Counted from the stretch's first letter, positions 1 to 11,524 are shown. The stretch is DNA of 64,000 bases from Malus domestica (GCF_042453785.1 NC_091674.1:6254001-6318000), one strand, 5' to 3'. Program-made: numbers and translations. The notes: generated by a model not told the origin, from the letters alone.

Positions 1-412
1 CCCCTAATATTGTGCTTATAGTTCAGTAGGCGTCTCTTTCCCATGATTCCACAATCTATAATCCAAATTCCAAGCACTTCAATCTTTGGACTCTGGTGAA
101 CTTTATATATTCCATACTTTCAAGATACGACTCGAAATTTGGCAAACAAAGAATGTGAGAAACAGAGTGGGAAACCCTAACTAAGAATTTACTCTAATTT
201 TCTACTTTTTATTTATTTATTAGACAGGTGGGATGCTTGAGTTTATATAGGACTCGAGCCACCCCTTTTGAAACATTGTGACTGTTGCTTAAAGTTCCAA
301 TGAACAGATGCAACTCATGAATTTGAATTCAACTATAACACTTGCCTCTTATTTTTCATTCACAAAAAAGTTAAATATTATAAATTAATATTATCATATA
401 TAATTTCCAACA
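1..412 (-). mobile_element. LTR remnant at the window edge
   Basis: Positions 45-150 and 350-412 resemble the LTR at 41368-41948. Both carry a 'catgattc.a.aatctataat' tract, 'actctgg.(g/c)aactttata', and the same AT-rich end finishing in 'tttccaaca'. No polypurine tract or element interior follows 412, so this is probably a solo LTR or truncated copy whose other edge lies outside the window. Strand is inferred from the better preserved relative, in which a polypurine tract follows the LTR on the minus strand. Confidence 0.5.
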
Positions 413-1430
413 AACAATAAGTTTATCAGTATTTCTTACTTTCTCTGTTGTTTATATAAACTTTATGCTATAATCTTCATTATGATTATTATCATTAAAA
501 TTCTTGTATTATTTTCATATTTTCTAATATAACTCCAACATTGTATAGTATAATCTCTGTAAAATAGTCTTATAAATGAAGTTAAATATTTTTTCACAGG
601 AAAAGAAAATTCAATGATCTAAATCAGAATTATTAAAGGTTAACAAATTATTAGAATCTTTTATTTTTCGTGCAATGCAATGCAATCTATCAAATTTGGT
701 TTACCAAAAAAAATCTATCAAATTTAATATACAACAATAAAGAAATAAATATGCCTAGTCAACAAGGATTCTTAAATTCTTAACGTAAAGGTCATGACTA
801 TAAACTAAAGCCGACTGTTGCTGTGCTTTAATAAAAAAAAAAGTTTTAATGAAAAGGGCTTCTCTAACATTTTATTAACAAAAAAAATTATCTACTAACT
901 TTATTTAATAAAGAAAGTTTAAATTTTAATAAAAATGACGTAAATTTTAATAAACAATGACAAAAGTTTAACATAATAATTAAAAATAAAAAGACAAAAG
1001 CAAAAACTGACCCGCGGTATCACACAAGCACAATTATCCTCCCTCTCTCTCCACCGTTCTTATCTCCTCTCGCTCTTTCTCCCTTCTTTCACATATTCCC
1101 ATTAAATTTCTCTTTCTTCTTACATCACCCATCCACATCAACTTTTTTCCTTCTCTCTTCTCTCTCATTTCATATCTCCTCACTCTCTCATATCACACTA
1201 CTCTCACTCCATAAACAATACATTCTTTTTTATTTTATTGTTTGTTTATTTGACTATTTTTTCATAATTTTTTTAGAACAAACTAAGTAATAATATTACA
1301 AGACCAAAAATGAAAAAAAAAATTCATTGCTCAGTTGTATAAACAATACTTATTTTAATTTTAAAACGGTGATTTTATCTTTGGTTTGGACAAATTTTTA
1401 AGTTTGTGTTATGTCATATGAACATTGATT
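413..1430. other. Gene-free AT-rich stretch
   Basis: No coding potential is visible. The stretch is AT-rich with short homopolymer runs, apart from a CT-rich block at about 1036-1205. No RNA gene or clear element boundary was found. Confidence 0.5.
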
Positions 1431-2035
1431 ATTTTTATAACTGAACACTGCATATTTCTAGAATTGAACATTGATTATATTTATAACTTAACACTAACTA
1501 TTTCTAAAATTGCACCATGGTACTACTACTATTTCTTAAACTAAACACTGACTACTTCTTAAACTGAATATTATTTCTTAAAATAAACAATGACTATATC
1601 TTAAACCGATCACTAATACTATAACTATTTCTTAAATTGAACATCAACTATTTCGTAAACTGAAACTAATTATTTCTTAAACTGAACACTAATATTATCA
1701 CTTTTTCATAAATTAAACGATGACCAAGTCCATGCCCAAGTACTTATTACTTCTTGGGTCGTAATTGCTATTTTATTAGGGTCAGCCCTTATAGCCGTTC
1801 GTAATCCACAAACCATTCCTATTGACGGTCAGAATTTCTTTAAATATGTCTATTTCTTAAACGAACACTAGTACTATCACTAATTCGTAAAGTAGTATTA
1901 TCATTATTTCATAAATTAAACACTGATTATTTCTTAAATCGAACATTAGTACTATCACTATTTCGTAAACTAAACACTAACTATTTCTTAAACTGAACAA
2001 TCGTATTACCACTATTTCATTGCATGATATTTAAT
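1430..2035. repeat. Degenerate minisatellite
   Basis: The phrase 'tatttcttaaactgaacact' and close variants recur more than a dozen times with irregular spacing of about 20-45 bases. Copies have diverged by point changes and small gaps. The array is interrupted at about 1735-1850 by a plastid DNA insert. There is no coding potential. Confidence 0.75.
1737..1850 (+). pseudogene. atpI: Plastid atpI fragment in nuclear DNA (NUPT)
   Basis: Reading from 1737, 38 codons stay open and give a protein stretch beginning [15 protein letters not shown] and containing [10 protein letters not shown] and GQNFF. This matches plastid-encoded ATP synthase CF0 subunit a (atpI) as I know it. Both sides run straight into minisatellite units, so only about 115 bp of plastid DNA is present. 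It lacks start, stop and most transmembrane helices, so it is a nuclear insertion of organelle DNA and not a gene. A few substitutions (for example K where plastid copies usually have E before YV) suggest it is not very recent. Confidence 0.85.
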
Positions 2036-2405
2036 GGCGTTGACAGTTTTTGTGTACACTACCAGTCAATCAAAATTTACATGACAGATATTACCCATCT
2101 GTCTATCTATAAAATTAAAAGTTGATACTTTACAGATTAATTTGGACATCCATAGGAATTTGCTAGTTTTGGTTTTTTTTTTTTTTTGGTTGAAAAATTG
2201 CTACTTTTCTTTTCCTTACTTGAACAGTACTCTCTCTCCCTCCTTATGAAAGGATAAAAAGTCATTGAACCGCCTCTCTCTTTCTAATGATTTCCTTCCC
2301 GATGAAACTCTCTCCCTCTGAGCCTTTTCATTCCCAATGAAATATTTAAAAAAATAATTTTATTCCATCTATCAATTCCTTCTCATCATTTATTGTAAGA
2401 AAAAC

Positions 2406-2560
2406 TAATGAAAAGGGCTTGAAAACTTTGAGTTTTAATAATAAGGACAAAATAAAGGGTAAAGTGAATAGTACCAGAATTGACTTTTTAGTGTAAAAAT
2501 GTGGTTTTTCGTTAAAGTGAACAGTACCAGGTGCTTTTCGTCAAAGTTCTCTTTATTGTA
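2406..2560. mobile_element. Short interspersed repeat, same family as 54437-54591
   Basis: This stretch aligns over about 150 bp with 54437-54591; both contain 'ggacaaaataaagggtaaag', 'accagaattgactttttagtg' and a 'tttttcgttaaag' end. The ends look weakly inverted ('aatgaaaag' against 'cttttcgt'), as in a small non-autonomous DNA element. It is non-coding and the exact limits are uncertain in this copy. Confidence 0.6.
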
Positions 2561-2906
2561 CTACTCCAGTACTTTTTTTTGCACTGCACGTGGGTTTTCT
2601 TTTCAGTTCTTACTACCCAGTGTAAAGGCTTGATTTGATATTTGAATAGGTTAGCGTGCACTTACACACGATTGGATTGAATTATTTTTTGTTTTTTTAT
2701 CTTTTGTCCTTATCATTAAATAAAGTTAGTGTATGATTTTTTTTTATTAAAATTCAAAGTTTTGAAGCCATTTTCATTAATTTTCCTAAAAAAAAAAAAA
2801 CTTCGGTTGTGCTTTAAGCATCTTTGCCTTTTGTTTTTTTTGGAATCACATCTTTGCCTTTTGTTTGCCTTGCCTTCTACTTTAAGCACATCTGGCTATT
2901 TACTTA

Positions 2907-3064
2907 CAGGTAATGCTAGGGAAACAAAATTTGCAAATTAAATGATATGTCACCAATAAGAATGAACACGTTTATCAACACTTAAGTAATAAATCAATTA
3001 TCAACTTCCACGTCCTGTAGTTTTGCAAATTTTGTTTACAGATTTAATTTTTCTAGCATTACCC
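2907..3064. mobile_element. hAT-type MITE with 8-bp duplication
   Basis: The ends are inverted: CAGGTAATGCTAG at the left and, read on the other strand, GGGTAATGCTAG at the right. Next to them, 'gcaaattttgtttac' and 'gaaacaaaatttgc' extend the inverted pairing. The element is flanked by TTTACTTA at 2899-2906 and 3065-3072, an 8-bp target duplication typical of hAT transposons. At 158 bp with no ORF, it is non-autonomous. Confidence 0.75.
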
Positions 3065-3072
3065 TTTACTTA

Positions 3073-3546
3073 TTGACATGCTTTTATGAGTAAGAGTAAG
3101 TATACAATAATGTTACATCTTACATTATTTATGAAGACATATTATGTTTTTTTAATTTCAATGCGTGTACGATTATAAGTTAACCGTAAGTGATTTTCAT
3201 ACATTTTTTTTTTGATATTTTACACACTCCTTTTTTTTAGTACCATGATATTTTACACTAAGGGGAGTGGGGAGTTCAAGTTCTAAAGAGTGTCAAATGC
3301 ACACATGATTGTTTTCATGAGTACCGAAAACAGTCCAAATACACTCTCTTTAAGGAAAAACTGTGTACTTTTGACACTAAATAAACTTTTGATCTTTTGA
3401 GTACTCATTTTTAAGGTCTTAGTAGTGTATTATATGTGTTCACACAATGAGCAATCTAATTTGATATTGAAAAGACCATCTCCAACCCTTGGGTTAAAAC
3501 CTAAAATTTCTAACCCACAAAATTTAGGTTTTAACTCAGAAAGTTT
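3073..3546. other. Intergenic, with a MITE fragment
   Basis: No gene was seen. About 3472-3540 ('gaccatctccaaccctt' followed by 'aaacctaaaattt') resembles the edges of the MITE-like element at 51763-52537 and is probably a fragment of that family. Confidence 0.35.
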
Positions 3547-3669
3547 ATGTGCCAACAAGGTTGATCCAGTCGTGCAAATTTGAAGCCTTTTGTCCTAGAC
3601 AGTAACTGTGACCATAAATAATGACAATTCTTTGAACCTGACAAACAGTTCATTTTATCATAAGGGTTA
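3547..3669. repeat. Left edge of duplicated unit A
   Basis: About 120 bp starting 'caacaaggttgatccagtcg' and ending at 'aagggtta' is repeated at 39780-39907. In the copy at 39.9 kb the next bases are 'aaaactc' without interruption. Here a MITE follows, and 'aaaactc' resumes only at 10916. The pair defines the left end of the duplicated block and supplies a natural empty site for the MITE. Confidence 0.8.
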
Positions 3670-4199
3670 GGGTTTGTTTGGTATCCTACTTGAGTTCAAC
3701 TTTTTAAACTCAAAAACACTTTTTGAGTTTTAGGCTTTGAATTCTTGATTGGTAGGACTCTTTTTAAAAATTAGATTCAAAACTAACTTAAAAACATAAG
3801 TTATTTCTGAAAAACTCTAAAAATGAGTTTTTAGAGTTTTTCTGTTCACTCCTCAACATCTTTTTTTGCTCTCTCTCCTAACCCTTTCTTTCTTCTCTTC
3901 CAACTCTCTTTTTTTCTCTCCCAACATCACACCCTATCTTCTCTCTCTCCTCAACCTTTGTCTCATCACCCTCTCTTTCTTCTCACTTCTCACATTCTCA
4001 CCGCAATTTTCTGCTATCTCCCTCACCTCGTCGCCCTCTCCCTGTCTTTCTTTCTCCTCGCCAACTATTTCCTCTCTCCTCTTTCCCAATTCTCTCTCTC
4101 CTCCAATTTTTGCTTAAGGTAGTTTGAATTCAAACTAAAAAATTCATTTTTGAAAACTCAACCAAACATATTTTTGAAATTTTGAGATTTAAAAGAAAA
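3670..4199. mobile_element. Tourist/PIF-Harbinger-like MITE, left part
   Basis: The left end is GGGTTTGTTTGGTATCCTAC. The other end at 10893-10912 is, on the opposite strand, GGGCCCCGTTCGGTATCCTAC. Flanking TTA at 3667-3669 and 10913-10915 is the usual 3-bp duplication of PIF/Harbinger elements. The uninterrupted site at 39905-39907 carries a single TTA. Without the nested copia element the MITE is about 610 bp. A CT-rich segment (3860-4115) is internal and holds only a spurious low-complexity ORF. Confidence 0.8.
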
Positions 4200-4343
4200 T
4201 GTTGTAGCCTATTTTATTTGACAAGGGGAAGGGGGGCGGCGGCAAGGAGAGAGATGTGTTTGTAGAATTGTAGAGAGAAATCTATATTATCCCCTTACGT
4301 AGTGCCTTTATTTATAGTAATAAGGGAGAGAATAAATTCTTAC
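4200..4343 (-). repeat. copia-1 3' LTR, truncated
   Basis: Bases 4200-4330 match the first part of the LTR at 10578-10830, including 'ttatttgacaaggggaagg' and the 'cctttatttatagtaataag' stretch that contains a TATA-like box. About 110 bp present at the right LTR (10730-10830) is missing. The RNase H reading frame begins almost directly afterwards, with no polypurine tract between. A deletion removed part of the LTR and the second-strand primer site. Confidence 0.8.
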
Positions 4344-5831
4344 AACTCAAAATGTTTACGCATACCAATTCCTTGAACAAGATTCTGAAACGTTGTCTTT
4401 GACAATGATTTGGTGAAGAGGTCGGCCAGATTGTCTTGTGAACGGATTTGCATGACTTCAATCTTTTGATGCTCTTGTTGTTGATGCGAGAAAAAGAACT
4501 TCGGCGCAATGTGCTTGGTGTTGTCTTCTTTTGATGTAACCCTTCTTGAGATGTTCGATGCATGCTGCGTTGTCTTCATAAATCGTCGTCGGAACATCTA
4601 CGACGGGGTAAAGGTCGCATGAGCTTCGAATATGGCTAACTACTGCTCTCAACCAAAAGCATTCCCGAGTTGCTTCATGTAAAGCGAGAAATTTATCATG
4701 GTTAAATGAAGTGGGAACTAAGGTCTGTTTAGTTAACCTCCAAGAGATTGCGGTGCCTCCAACGGTAAAGACATAACCCGTTTGAGAATGTGCCTTGTGC
4801 GGATCAGATAAGTATCTTGAGTCGATATAACCAACAAGGCGAGAATCGACTCGAGAAGCAAGGAGTGTGACATCACTCGAGGATTCGTAGGGATAGAACA
4901 AGCCCAAATCCGTAGTACCCTTAAGGTAGCCGAAGATGTCTTTCACGCTAGTCCAGTGTCTGCGTGTTGGTGCATTATTATATATTGCCAAAAGATTAAC
5001 AACGAAAGAGATGTAGGGTCTAGTGCATAGTGCTAAGTACAATACAATGCCTATCACACTTAGATAAGGAACTTCAGGCTCCAAAATCTCTTCATCATCC
5101 TCCTTCAGACGAAAGGGATCTCGTTTTTCATATAGCGATCGAACGACCATAGGAGTACTCAAAGGCTTCGCTTTATCCTCATTAAAACGGCACAACACCT
5201 TCTAGGTGTAGTTCGATTGATGAACTAAGATTCCATCCGAACAATGCTCTATCTCGAGACCGAGACAGTATCGAGTCTTACCTAGATATTTCATCTCAAA
5301 TTTCGACTTCAGGTGCGCGGCAGTTCTCGCGAGCTCTTCAGGAGTTCCGATGAGATTCATGTCATCGACATATCATGCAACAATTGAAAATCTGGAATGC
5401 GACTTCTTAATGAACACACAGGGGCATAGTTCATTGTTCACATATCCCTGACTAGTCAAATACTCACGCAGACGGTTATACCACATTCTTTCGGATTGCT
5501 TCAAACCATAGAGTGAACGCCTCAGCCGAATTGAGAGCGTGTTCTGGGGTTTGGCAATATTTGATCCAGTCAATGTAAGTCATTCGGGAACTTTCATGTA
5601 AATTTCCATATCAAGATCCCCATAGAGATACGCAGTTACTACGTCCATCAGTTGCATATTTAGTTTTTCAGAAACTACCAAACTGATAAGGTAGTGAAAA
5701 GTAATCACATCTATATCAGGTGAATAAGTTTCATCATAGTCAATCTCGGGGCATTGTGAGAAGACGAGCTTTGTAAAGCACAATTTCGTTCTTCTCATTA
5801 CACTTCTGAACGAAAACCTACTTATAGCCAA
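4344..5831 (-). pseudogene. copia-1 reverse transcriptase and RNase H remnant
   Basis: Minus-strand translations recover copia RT and RNase H motifs in pieces. 5580-5831 and 5373-5573 give RT palm segments (YDETYSPD; LRRSLYGLKQSERMWYNRL). 4458-5198 gives the RT end and RNase H (a PLSTPM segment, YLKGTTDLGL, then SQTGYVFTVGG and IYEDNAACI). The pieces lie in different frames and several conserved residues are lost, so no functional polymerase is encoded. The frame ends with the tail MRKHFEL just before the truncated LTR. Confidence 0.85.
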
Positions 5832-7895
5832 CGGGCTTCACATATGGAGGAGTATGAGCTACAGGTTCAAACACCTTATGTTTTGCAAGCGAATCGAGTT
5901 CGACTTGGATTGCTTGTTTCCAGTTTGACCAATCAGTTCTACGTTGACATTCATTAACGGAATGCGGTTCAATGTCATCACTCAACATGATCTCAGTAGC
6001 TACTTCAAATGCTAATGCATCATCGACGATCATCTCATTTCTACACCACACATCATCTAAGCTAGCATAATTTACTGAAATCTCACGATTCTTGGGAAGA
6101 GGATTCGTCTCTTCAAGGATGCTTCCGTAATCTAAATTTCCTCATGAGTTTGATGGAATGAGTAAGCGAAAGTCGGATTCACAGTAGGCTCTTTGGGACC
6201 TTGTGCTGTGGGTTTCCTCTTTCGGGGGTGTGAATCCTTTGAACCAAGAGGTCTGCCATGCTTTTGTGTAGGGGTAGATGATTGGCTAGGCGCTAATATA
6301 CGTGAATCGGCCAAAGTGGCGTCCCAGGCCTGTAGAAGGGAAGTTTGTTGTACATTTGGTACATTTATCTTTGTTGGAATATGTGATCTTGTCACTCGTG
6401 CTAGGTCGGTGAAAGCATCTAACATGCTCTGAGCAATGCTCTGGAGATCTATTATGCGCTGCACTTCAGTTTCAAACTGAGTGGTGGGGGGATCTAAATG
6501 AGACAAAGTGGGAGTCGTCAACGATAATTCGCGTCGTTTTTCAGGAACGTTGACGTTCTTTTCTCCCTCTAAAGATGGGAAGACTATCTCATAGAAGTGA
6601 CAATCCGTGAAACGAGCGGTAAACCAATCACCTGTTAAAGGTTCTAAGTAATGAATGATCGAAGGAGAATCATATCTGACATAGATTCTCATCCTTCACT
6701 AAGGCCCCATTTTTGTATGTAAGGGCGGTGAAATCGGCACATAGACCGCACAACCAAAAACGCGTAAATACGATATGTCAGGTTCGTATCCGGTAACCAA
6801 CTGAATGGCGCTCTATGGTTGTGTCACAACATGCCTCATGCGGACCAACTTTGCTGCATGCAATATTGCATGGCCCAAAGCAGTGATTGGGAACTTGGTA
6901 CGTATGACCAACGATCGAGCAATCATTTGTAAGCGCTTAATGAATGCCTCTGCCAAGCGTTCTAGGTGTGAACATATGGTACATAATGTTCAACTTTAAC
7001 CCTAACCGACATGCAATAGTCATCAAAAGTTTTAGATGTGAATTCTCTAGTATTATCCAATCGAATATATTTGATCGGATGATCAGGATGGTGAACCCTG
7101 AGCTTGATAACTTGAGCCAACAGTTTGAAGAAAGCAGCGTTTCTTATGGATAACAAGCACACGTGTGACCAACGTGTGGAAACGTCAACCAAAACCATAA
7201 AATATCTAAATGGTCCGCGGGGAAGGTGAATCGATCTACAAATGTCCCATTGAATCCGTTGTAGAAAAATAAGAGGATTCGAATGAATCTTGTCATAAGA
7301 AGGCCTAGTGATAAGCTTTCCTATTGAAAATGTTTAACATGCTATCTCTTGGATTAAACCTAAACTTCGGGTTAGTGGATGCTCGTGTGATGATTTGAGG
7401 ATATGGCGCATCGCTAGTCATCCAGGATGTCCCAACCTATCATGCCAAAGTGTAATTTCATGCGCGATCCCAGAAGTAGGGCCGGCCACATAGTGGCATT
7501 CTATGGGGCGTATGGTTGTAGTATATAAACCACTCGGGGATACGCGCCATCTTCTCTAGAATACACTTCTGGCCATATTCGTGGGAAGTTATGCACAAAA
7601 ATTCAACTCCGCTTTCTACGTGGGTTTCAGCGTGGTAATTGTTCTCTCTAATGTCCTTGAAACTTATTAACGTTCTTCTGGAACGTGGAGAATATAGTGC
7701 CTCATCAATGGTCAAGATTGTACCATTGGACAACATTATATGTGTCTTACCGTATCCTTCAATCAGGTTGGATGGGCCTAAAAGGGTTGTCATAGGTGCA
7801 TTCTTAGGTATAAAGTTGGTGAAATAGATGCGTTCACGCAAAACGGTGTGCGTGGTTGCACTATCTACTAGACAACTAACTTCCCCACTAGTCAT
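5832..7895 (-). pseudogene. copia-1 protease and integrase remnant
   Basis: 7458-7895 holds the protease-like start, with VDSATTHT in place of the active DSG(A/T) motif, and the GAG-pre-integrase stretch. 6962-7198 holds part of the integrase catalytic core (VDVSTRW and IRLDN). 6132-6692 is the C-terminal integrase region with the copia phrase SIIHYLEPLTGDWFTARF and a basic, proline-rich tail. 5818-6051 leads into RT. Frames change between the pieces, so this is a pseudogene. Confidence 0.85.
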
Positions 7896-8159
7896 ACCTA
7901 GAATGAAAAATTAATTTGAATCGGTCACATGCATAAAAGTTCTTAAAAAACAAATATCAATTTAAAATATTTTCATTTATTCAAGAATGGTAATTAATTA
8001 AAAACTTAATATCCAAAAGCAAATCACCAACAAATAGTCCAAGCATAAAGGAAAAATTGTTCAAAATTTAACCAAAAAACACAAGGGGGTTCGGCCACTA
8101 CTGTGGAATTTGGCCCAATGTCTTATTTCAACTAAAAAATAAGTCTATGTCTAAGATTC

Positions 8160-8948
8160 TAATCTTCCATAGGGGTAGTATCCTCTTGAAAGTCAGAAAC
8201 CTCCATTTTTGTACTCTCCGGTTTGTCCACTTACACAAAGTTTGATACAAACTTCTGACGACGAGAATGATATTCAGCTACGACCTTCTGAGGAGCTTGG
8301 CAAACACGGGACCAATGGTCCTTTGAACCATAGCGATATCACATATCCGCATCCATGGTTGTAGATGCTTTGCCCTTATTCTTGAAGTTCGAGGCCTTAT
8401 AAGCGAGGTTTGGGAGCTTCTGGGCTTTTTTTCCTCCCTTGGATGAGCCTTGACTATGTTGACCTTGGCTGGGTGGCTTCTAATTCTTCATCAACAGTTG
8501 ATTCTGCTTTTCAGCAAGAAGTAAAATAGAGAACAAATCCAAGAACTTAGTGGACTTCTGAGCTCTATATTGTTGCTGCAAGACAATATTAGTAGCAGAG
8601 AAGGTCGAATAGGTCTTCTCCAGGAGATCCTCTTCGGTCAAAGTTTCATTACAAAACTTGAGAAGTTGTCGGATTCGACAAACTTCAGAATTATATTAAT
8701 TCACAGACTTAAAGTCTTGGAAGCGCAAATGCTGCCAGTCATGTCTTGCTTCAGGCAAGAATATGTCTTCAGATGAAGATCATAGCAATGGCTTTCTCAG
8801 CTTCACCAACCAGATTGTCGGTCTCTTCGTCAATGGCGGGACGCAAATTCTTTGCAGTGAGATGGAGCTTCACATCTTGGACCCACTTGAGGTAGTTCAT
8901 TCCAGAGACCTCTAAAGCGGTGAAGTCTAGTTTGTTCAAATTCGACAT
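8160..8948 (-). pseudogene. copia-1 gag remnant
   Basis: The frame starts with ATG at 8948 (MSNLNKLDFTALEVSG, then MNYLKWVQDVKLHLTAKNL), the usual N-terminus of a copia gag. It stops after about 58 codons at a TGA that looks like a mutated arginine codon (MIFI then stop). Further gag-like sequence with a Q/K-rich, zinc-knuckle-like remnant continues to about 8160 in broken frames. Gag would form the virus-like particle; this one cannot. Confidence 0.75.
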
Positions 8949-10577
8949 GTTCCTATCACAAAATAGATGGACAAGATGTGGTTAGTGTAATGGAGAAAAA
9001 TTAGAACATTCAGGTTCTAATAGACATGTATTGGTTAAAATTCGCATGAAAAAACTTTGGGTTTTGATGGGTGATGTTTTTAAGGAAAGCTTAAGGTTTT
9101 CAGACAAGACATGTTTTTAGAAACTTCAGGTTTCGAAGTGATTATGAACTTCAGGTTCATATGTTCATGCACGTAAACACAAATATATACACAGAAATAT
9201 GCAACAAGAAAAATATGCAAATAGAACTTCAGGTCTAAAATTATGATTGAATTAATTATTTGGAGTTTGGGCCAAATTTAAAGTGTGGGTGAAAAAAATA
9301 TAAAACCCAAATTGTCTAAAAATATTAAACAATCAAAGCTCAGGGCCCAAAACCATAGGCCAAAGCCCACAGGTGAGCTGTGCAAATTGAAACCGTGCGG
9401 CCAAGCCCAAAAAGAGGGCTGGGTAGGGCACAGGCTGATCAGGCCCAAATGGCAGGGTGGGCTGCAAGCCCAGTAGTAGCAAACGGGCTGCAAAGGGAGC
9501 CGGGCCCAAAATAGGGGCCCAGACGGAGTGTTGATCAGGTATGTCACAGTGTAGCGCACTGATATACCAGCTATGGGCTGAGGTCTAGTGCGGTTGGGTG
9601 CACGGGGACATCATAGCCCTACGCGCTGGTGTCGATTTGGACCGAGCTAAGTAAGCGAGCCGCTGCTGACGGACCCAAAAAAAAATTGTTTTTTTTAATG
9701 GTCGAATTGGGCTAGGAAAAGTAGGCCCAAAAGAAAAAAAAATTGTCTTTTGGCCCGAGAGCATACCAGGCCCAAGTTGGGGTCGGATTGGACCAAGAGC
9801 AGAGCTAGGAGGTGTCGCCAAAGAAGGTGATCGGCGCCACCATTGCAGGTGGCTAAATCTTGGATGGGGAGACTCGAGGGTACCATTTTTGGGTGTTTTC
9901 AACCATGATTACGAATCGGAGATTAGAAAACTCAACGATTCAACCAAAATGATAGAAATTAGAATCGGAATTTCGAGAAATCCGATGAGATTTGAAGGAA
10001 TCTCAACCAAGTTACACAGTGGACGATCTTCAGGTCGTCGGGGAGGTAGCCAAGAGGGCTGAGCATGGCCACAGGCCGTGCATCACGGTGGTTCATGGTG
10101 GAGACACCTTCTGGGTGTCGGGTCCAGGTTCTGGGCTTGGAACCGTGGGCTCCAGTTTGTGTTCTTGGCTCCCGTCGGGGGGTGGGGGGGATGGGTGATA
10201 GAGGTCACAGGTTCGAAAAACCTAGGTTTCCCTTTTCTTATTTTTTTTCTCAATTCAATTCAATGTATATTCAATTCAAATATTTTAATGCATGTACATA
10301 TATTTGATGCAATTCATGGCAATATCAAATTCACATAATTTCAACAATTATGAATATAATGGATACACAATTTATGTAGAATCTAAAATTCGTAAAACGT
10401 AAAGTTGGGTCATGCATTATGGTGAATGTCCATGCTATCAGAGCTGCAAAAATATCAAGATAAAAATCATTATTTTGGAAGAACCTGATTGCGTGATGAT
10501 ATGGATAAACTGGTTTGATGCAGAAAAAGCTTCAACGTCAGATTCCTAAGCGTAGTGGTGGGAGCGTGCTGATAACG
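8949..10577 (-). other. copia-1 5' leader and primer-binding region
   Basis: This non-coding leader lies between the 5' LTR and gag on the minus strand. Next to the LTR the minus strand reads 'cgttatcagcacgctccc', a primer-site sequence I recognise from other plant copia elements. About 9335-9510 is unusually GC-rich for the window and is full of GGCCC/GGGCC motifs. ORFs in the leader (for example 9585-9902) show no domain and look fortuitous. Confidence 0.6.
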
Positions 10578-10830
10578 TGTTATAGCCTAGTTTATTTGAC
10601 AAGGGGAAGGGGGTCGGCGGCAAGGAGAGAGATTGGGAGAGAGATGTGTTTGTAGAATTGCAGAAATAAATCTATATTCTTCCCCTACGTAGTGCCTTTA
10701 TTTATAGTAATAAGGGAGAGAAGAAATCCTTCATCCCCAAGGAATACAAGTCCATATAGGAAAGGATAACTAGAATCAAATCTAATTTAGGATTTACACA
10801 ATCACACATAAACTAGGAAAGTTTACAACA
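10578..10830 (-). repeat. copia-1 5' LTR
   Basis: The 253-bp LTR runs from TG at 10578 to CA at 10829-10830 and is the more complete of the pair. 'ctataaataaagg', read on the minus strand near 10700, is the probable TATA box. It ends immediately before the GAAAA duplication. Confidence 0.85.
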
Positions 10831-10835
10831 GAAAA

Positions 10836-10912
10836 CTGTTTTTAAGTGATCTTATTTGAAAATTATTTTTAAGAACAATCAAAGTTTTTGGGTAGGATAC
10901 CGAACGGGGCCC
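10836..10912. mobile_element. Tourist-like MITE, right part
   Basis: This is the continuation of the MITE split by copia-1. It ends with the inverted terminal repeat at 10893-10912 and is followed by TTA at 10913-10915. After that, unit A resumes with 'aaaactcaaa' and the actin fragment. Confidence 0.8.
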
Positions 10913-10915
10913 TTA

Positions 10916-10967
10916 AAAACTCAAATATTTTTTCTGTTACCATGAAGTGTGGAGTTGACATTAGGAA
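10916..10967 (+). pseudogene. Actin fragment A, upstream piece
   Basis: From 10938 'taccatgaagtgtggagttg' continues to 'gacattaggaa', matching the actin codons for [10 protein letters not shown]. The reading is cut at 10967 by a CACTA element and resumes at 13503 with 'gaaggatctgtatgg' (KDLYG). Confidence 0.8.
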
Positions 10968-11238
10968 CACTAGAAGAAAAAAAGCTCATCTATCACGGTG
11001 AATGCCAGTGATAAATTGCAATCTACCACGGACACTGTGCCCGTTAGTATTCTGGATATGATAAAAAGTTTTAGTTTCTACCACAGGCTATGCCCGTTGT
11101 CAAATGCAATATAACCACGGATTGTACCCGTTGTAGATTGAGATCTAACACCACGTGCTATGACCGTTGTCGATTACTAATTGACCACAACTAATGCCCG
11201 TTATAAATTATTTTCCCAAATTTAAAAAAAATTTATTT

Positions 11239-11276
<38 letters not shown>

Positions 11277-11524
11277 TACAGAATAATCAACAAAATTGCA
11301 TATTTACTACAATATAATAATTACATAAAAAAATACTTGATAATATTATAACATAATTTAAAAATACTTGAGTTTCCAAATGAATACATAAACAACAGAA
11401 GTCATAAAGTACTATCCATGTAGTGCCTAATGAATACATAAACAACGGAAGTCATAAAGTAATATCCATGTAGTGCCAAAGTACCATTTTCTAGTCTAAG
11501 TACGAACTAAAATTACTCTCCAAC

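Larger units (their letters stand above)
4200..10830 (-). mobile_element. Degenerate Ty1/copia retrotransposon (copia-1)
   Basis: Related LTRs lie at 4200-4343 and 10578-10830. GAAAA is present on both sides (4195-4199 and 10831-10835), the 5-bp duplication expected of copia integration. The interior, read on the minus strand, runs gag, protease, integrase, reverse transcriptase, RNase H, which is copia order. Every domain is interrupted by stops or frameshifts, so the element is dead. It sits inside a Tourist-like MITE, which is therefore older. Confidence 0.9.

Noticed and set aside
3866-4117. 83-codon + strand ORF
   Set aside because: CT-rich low-complexity tract inside the Tourist-like MITE; Leu/Ser/Phe-only peptide, no conservation.
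9585-9902. Pro-rich minus-strand ORF in the copia-1 leader
   Set aside because: Non-coding leader between LTR and gag; several frames are open at once because of GC content.
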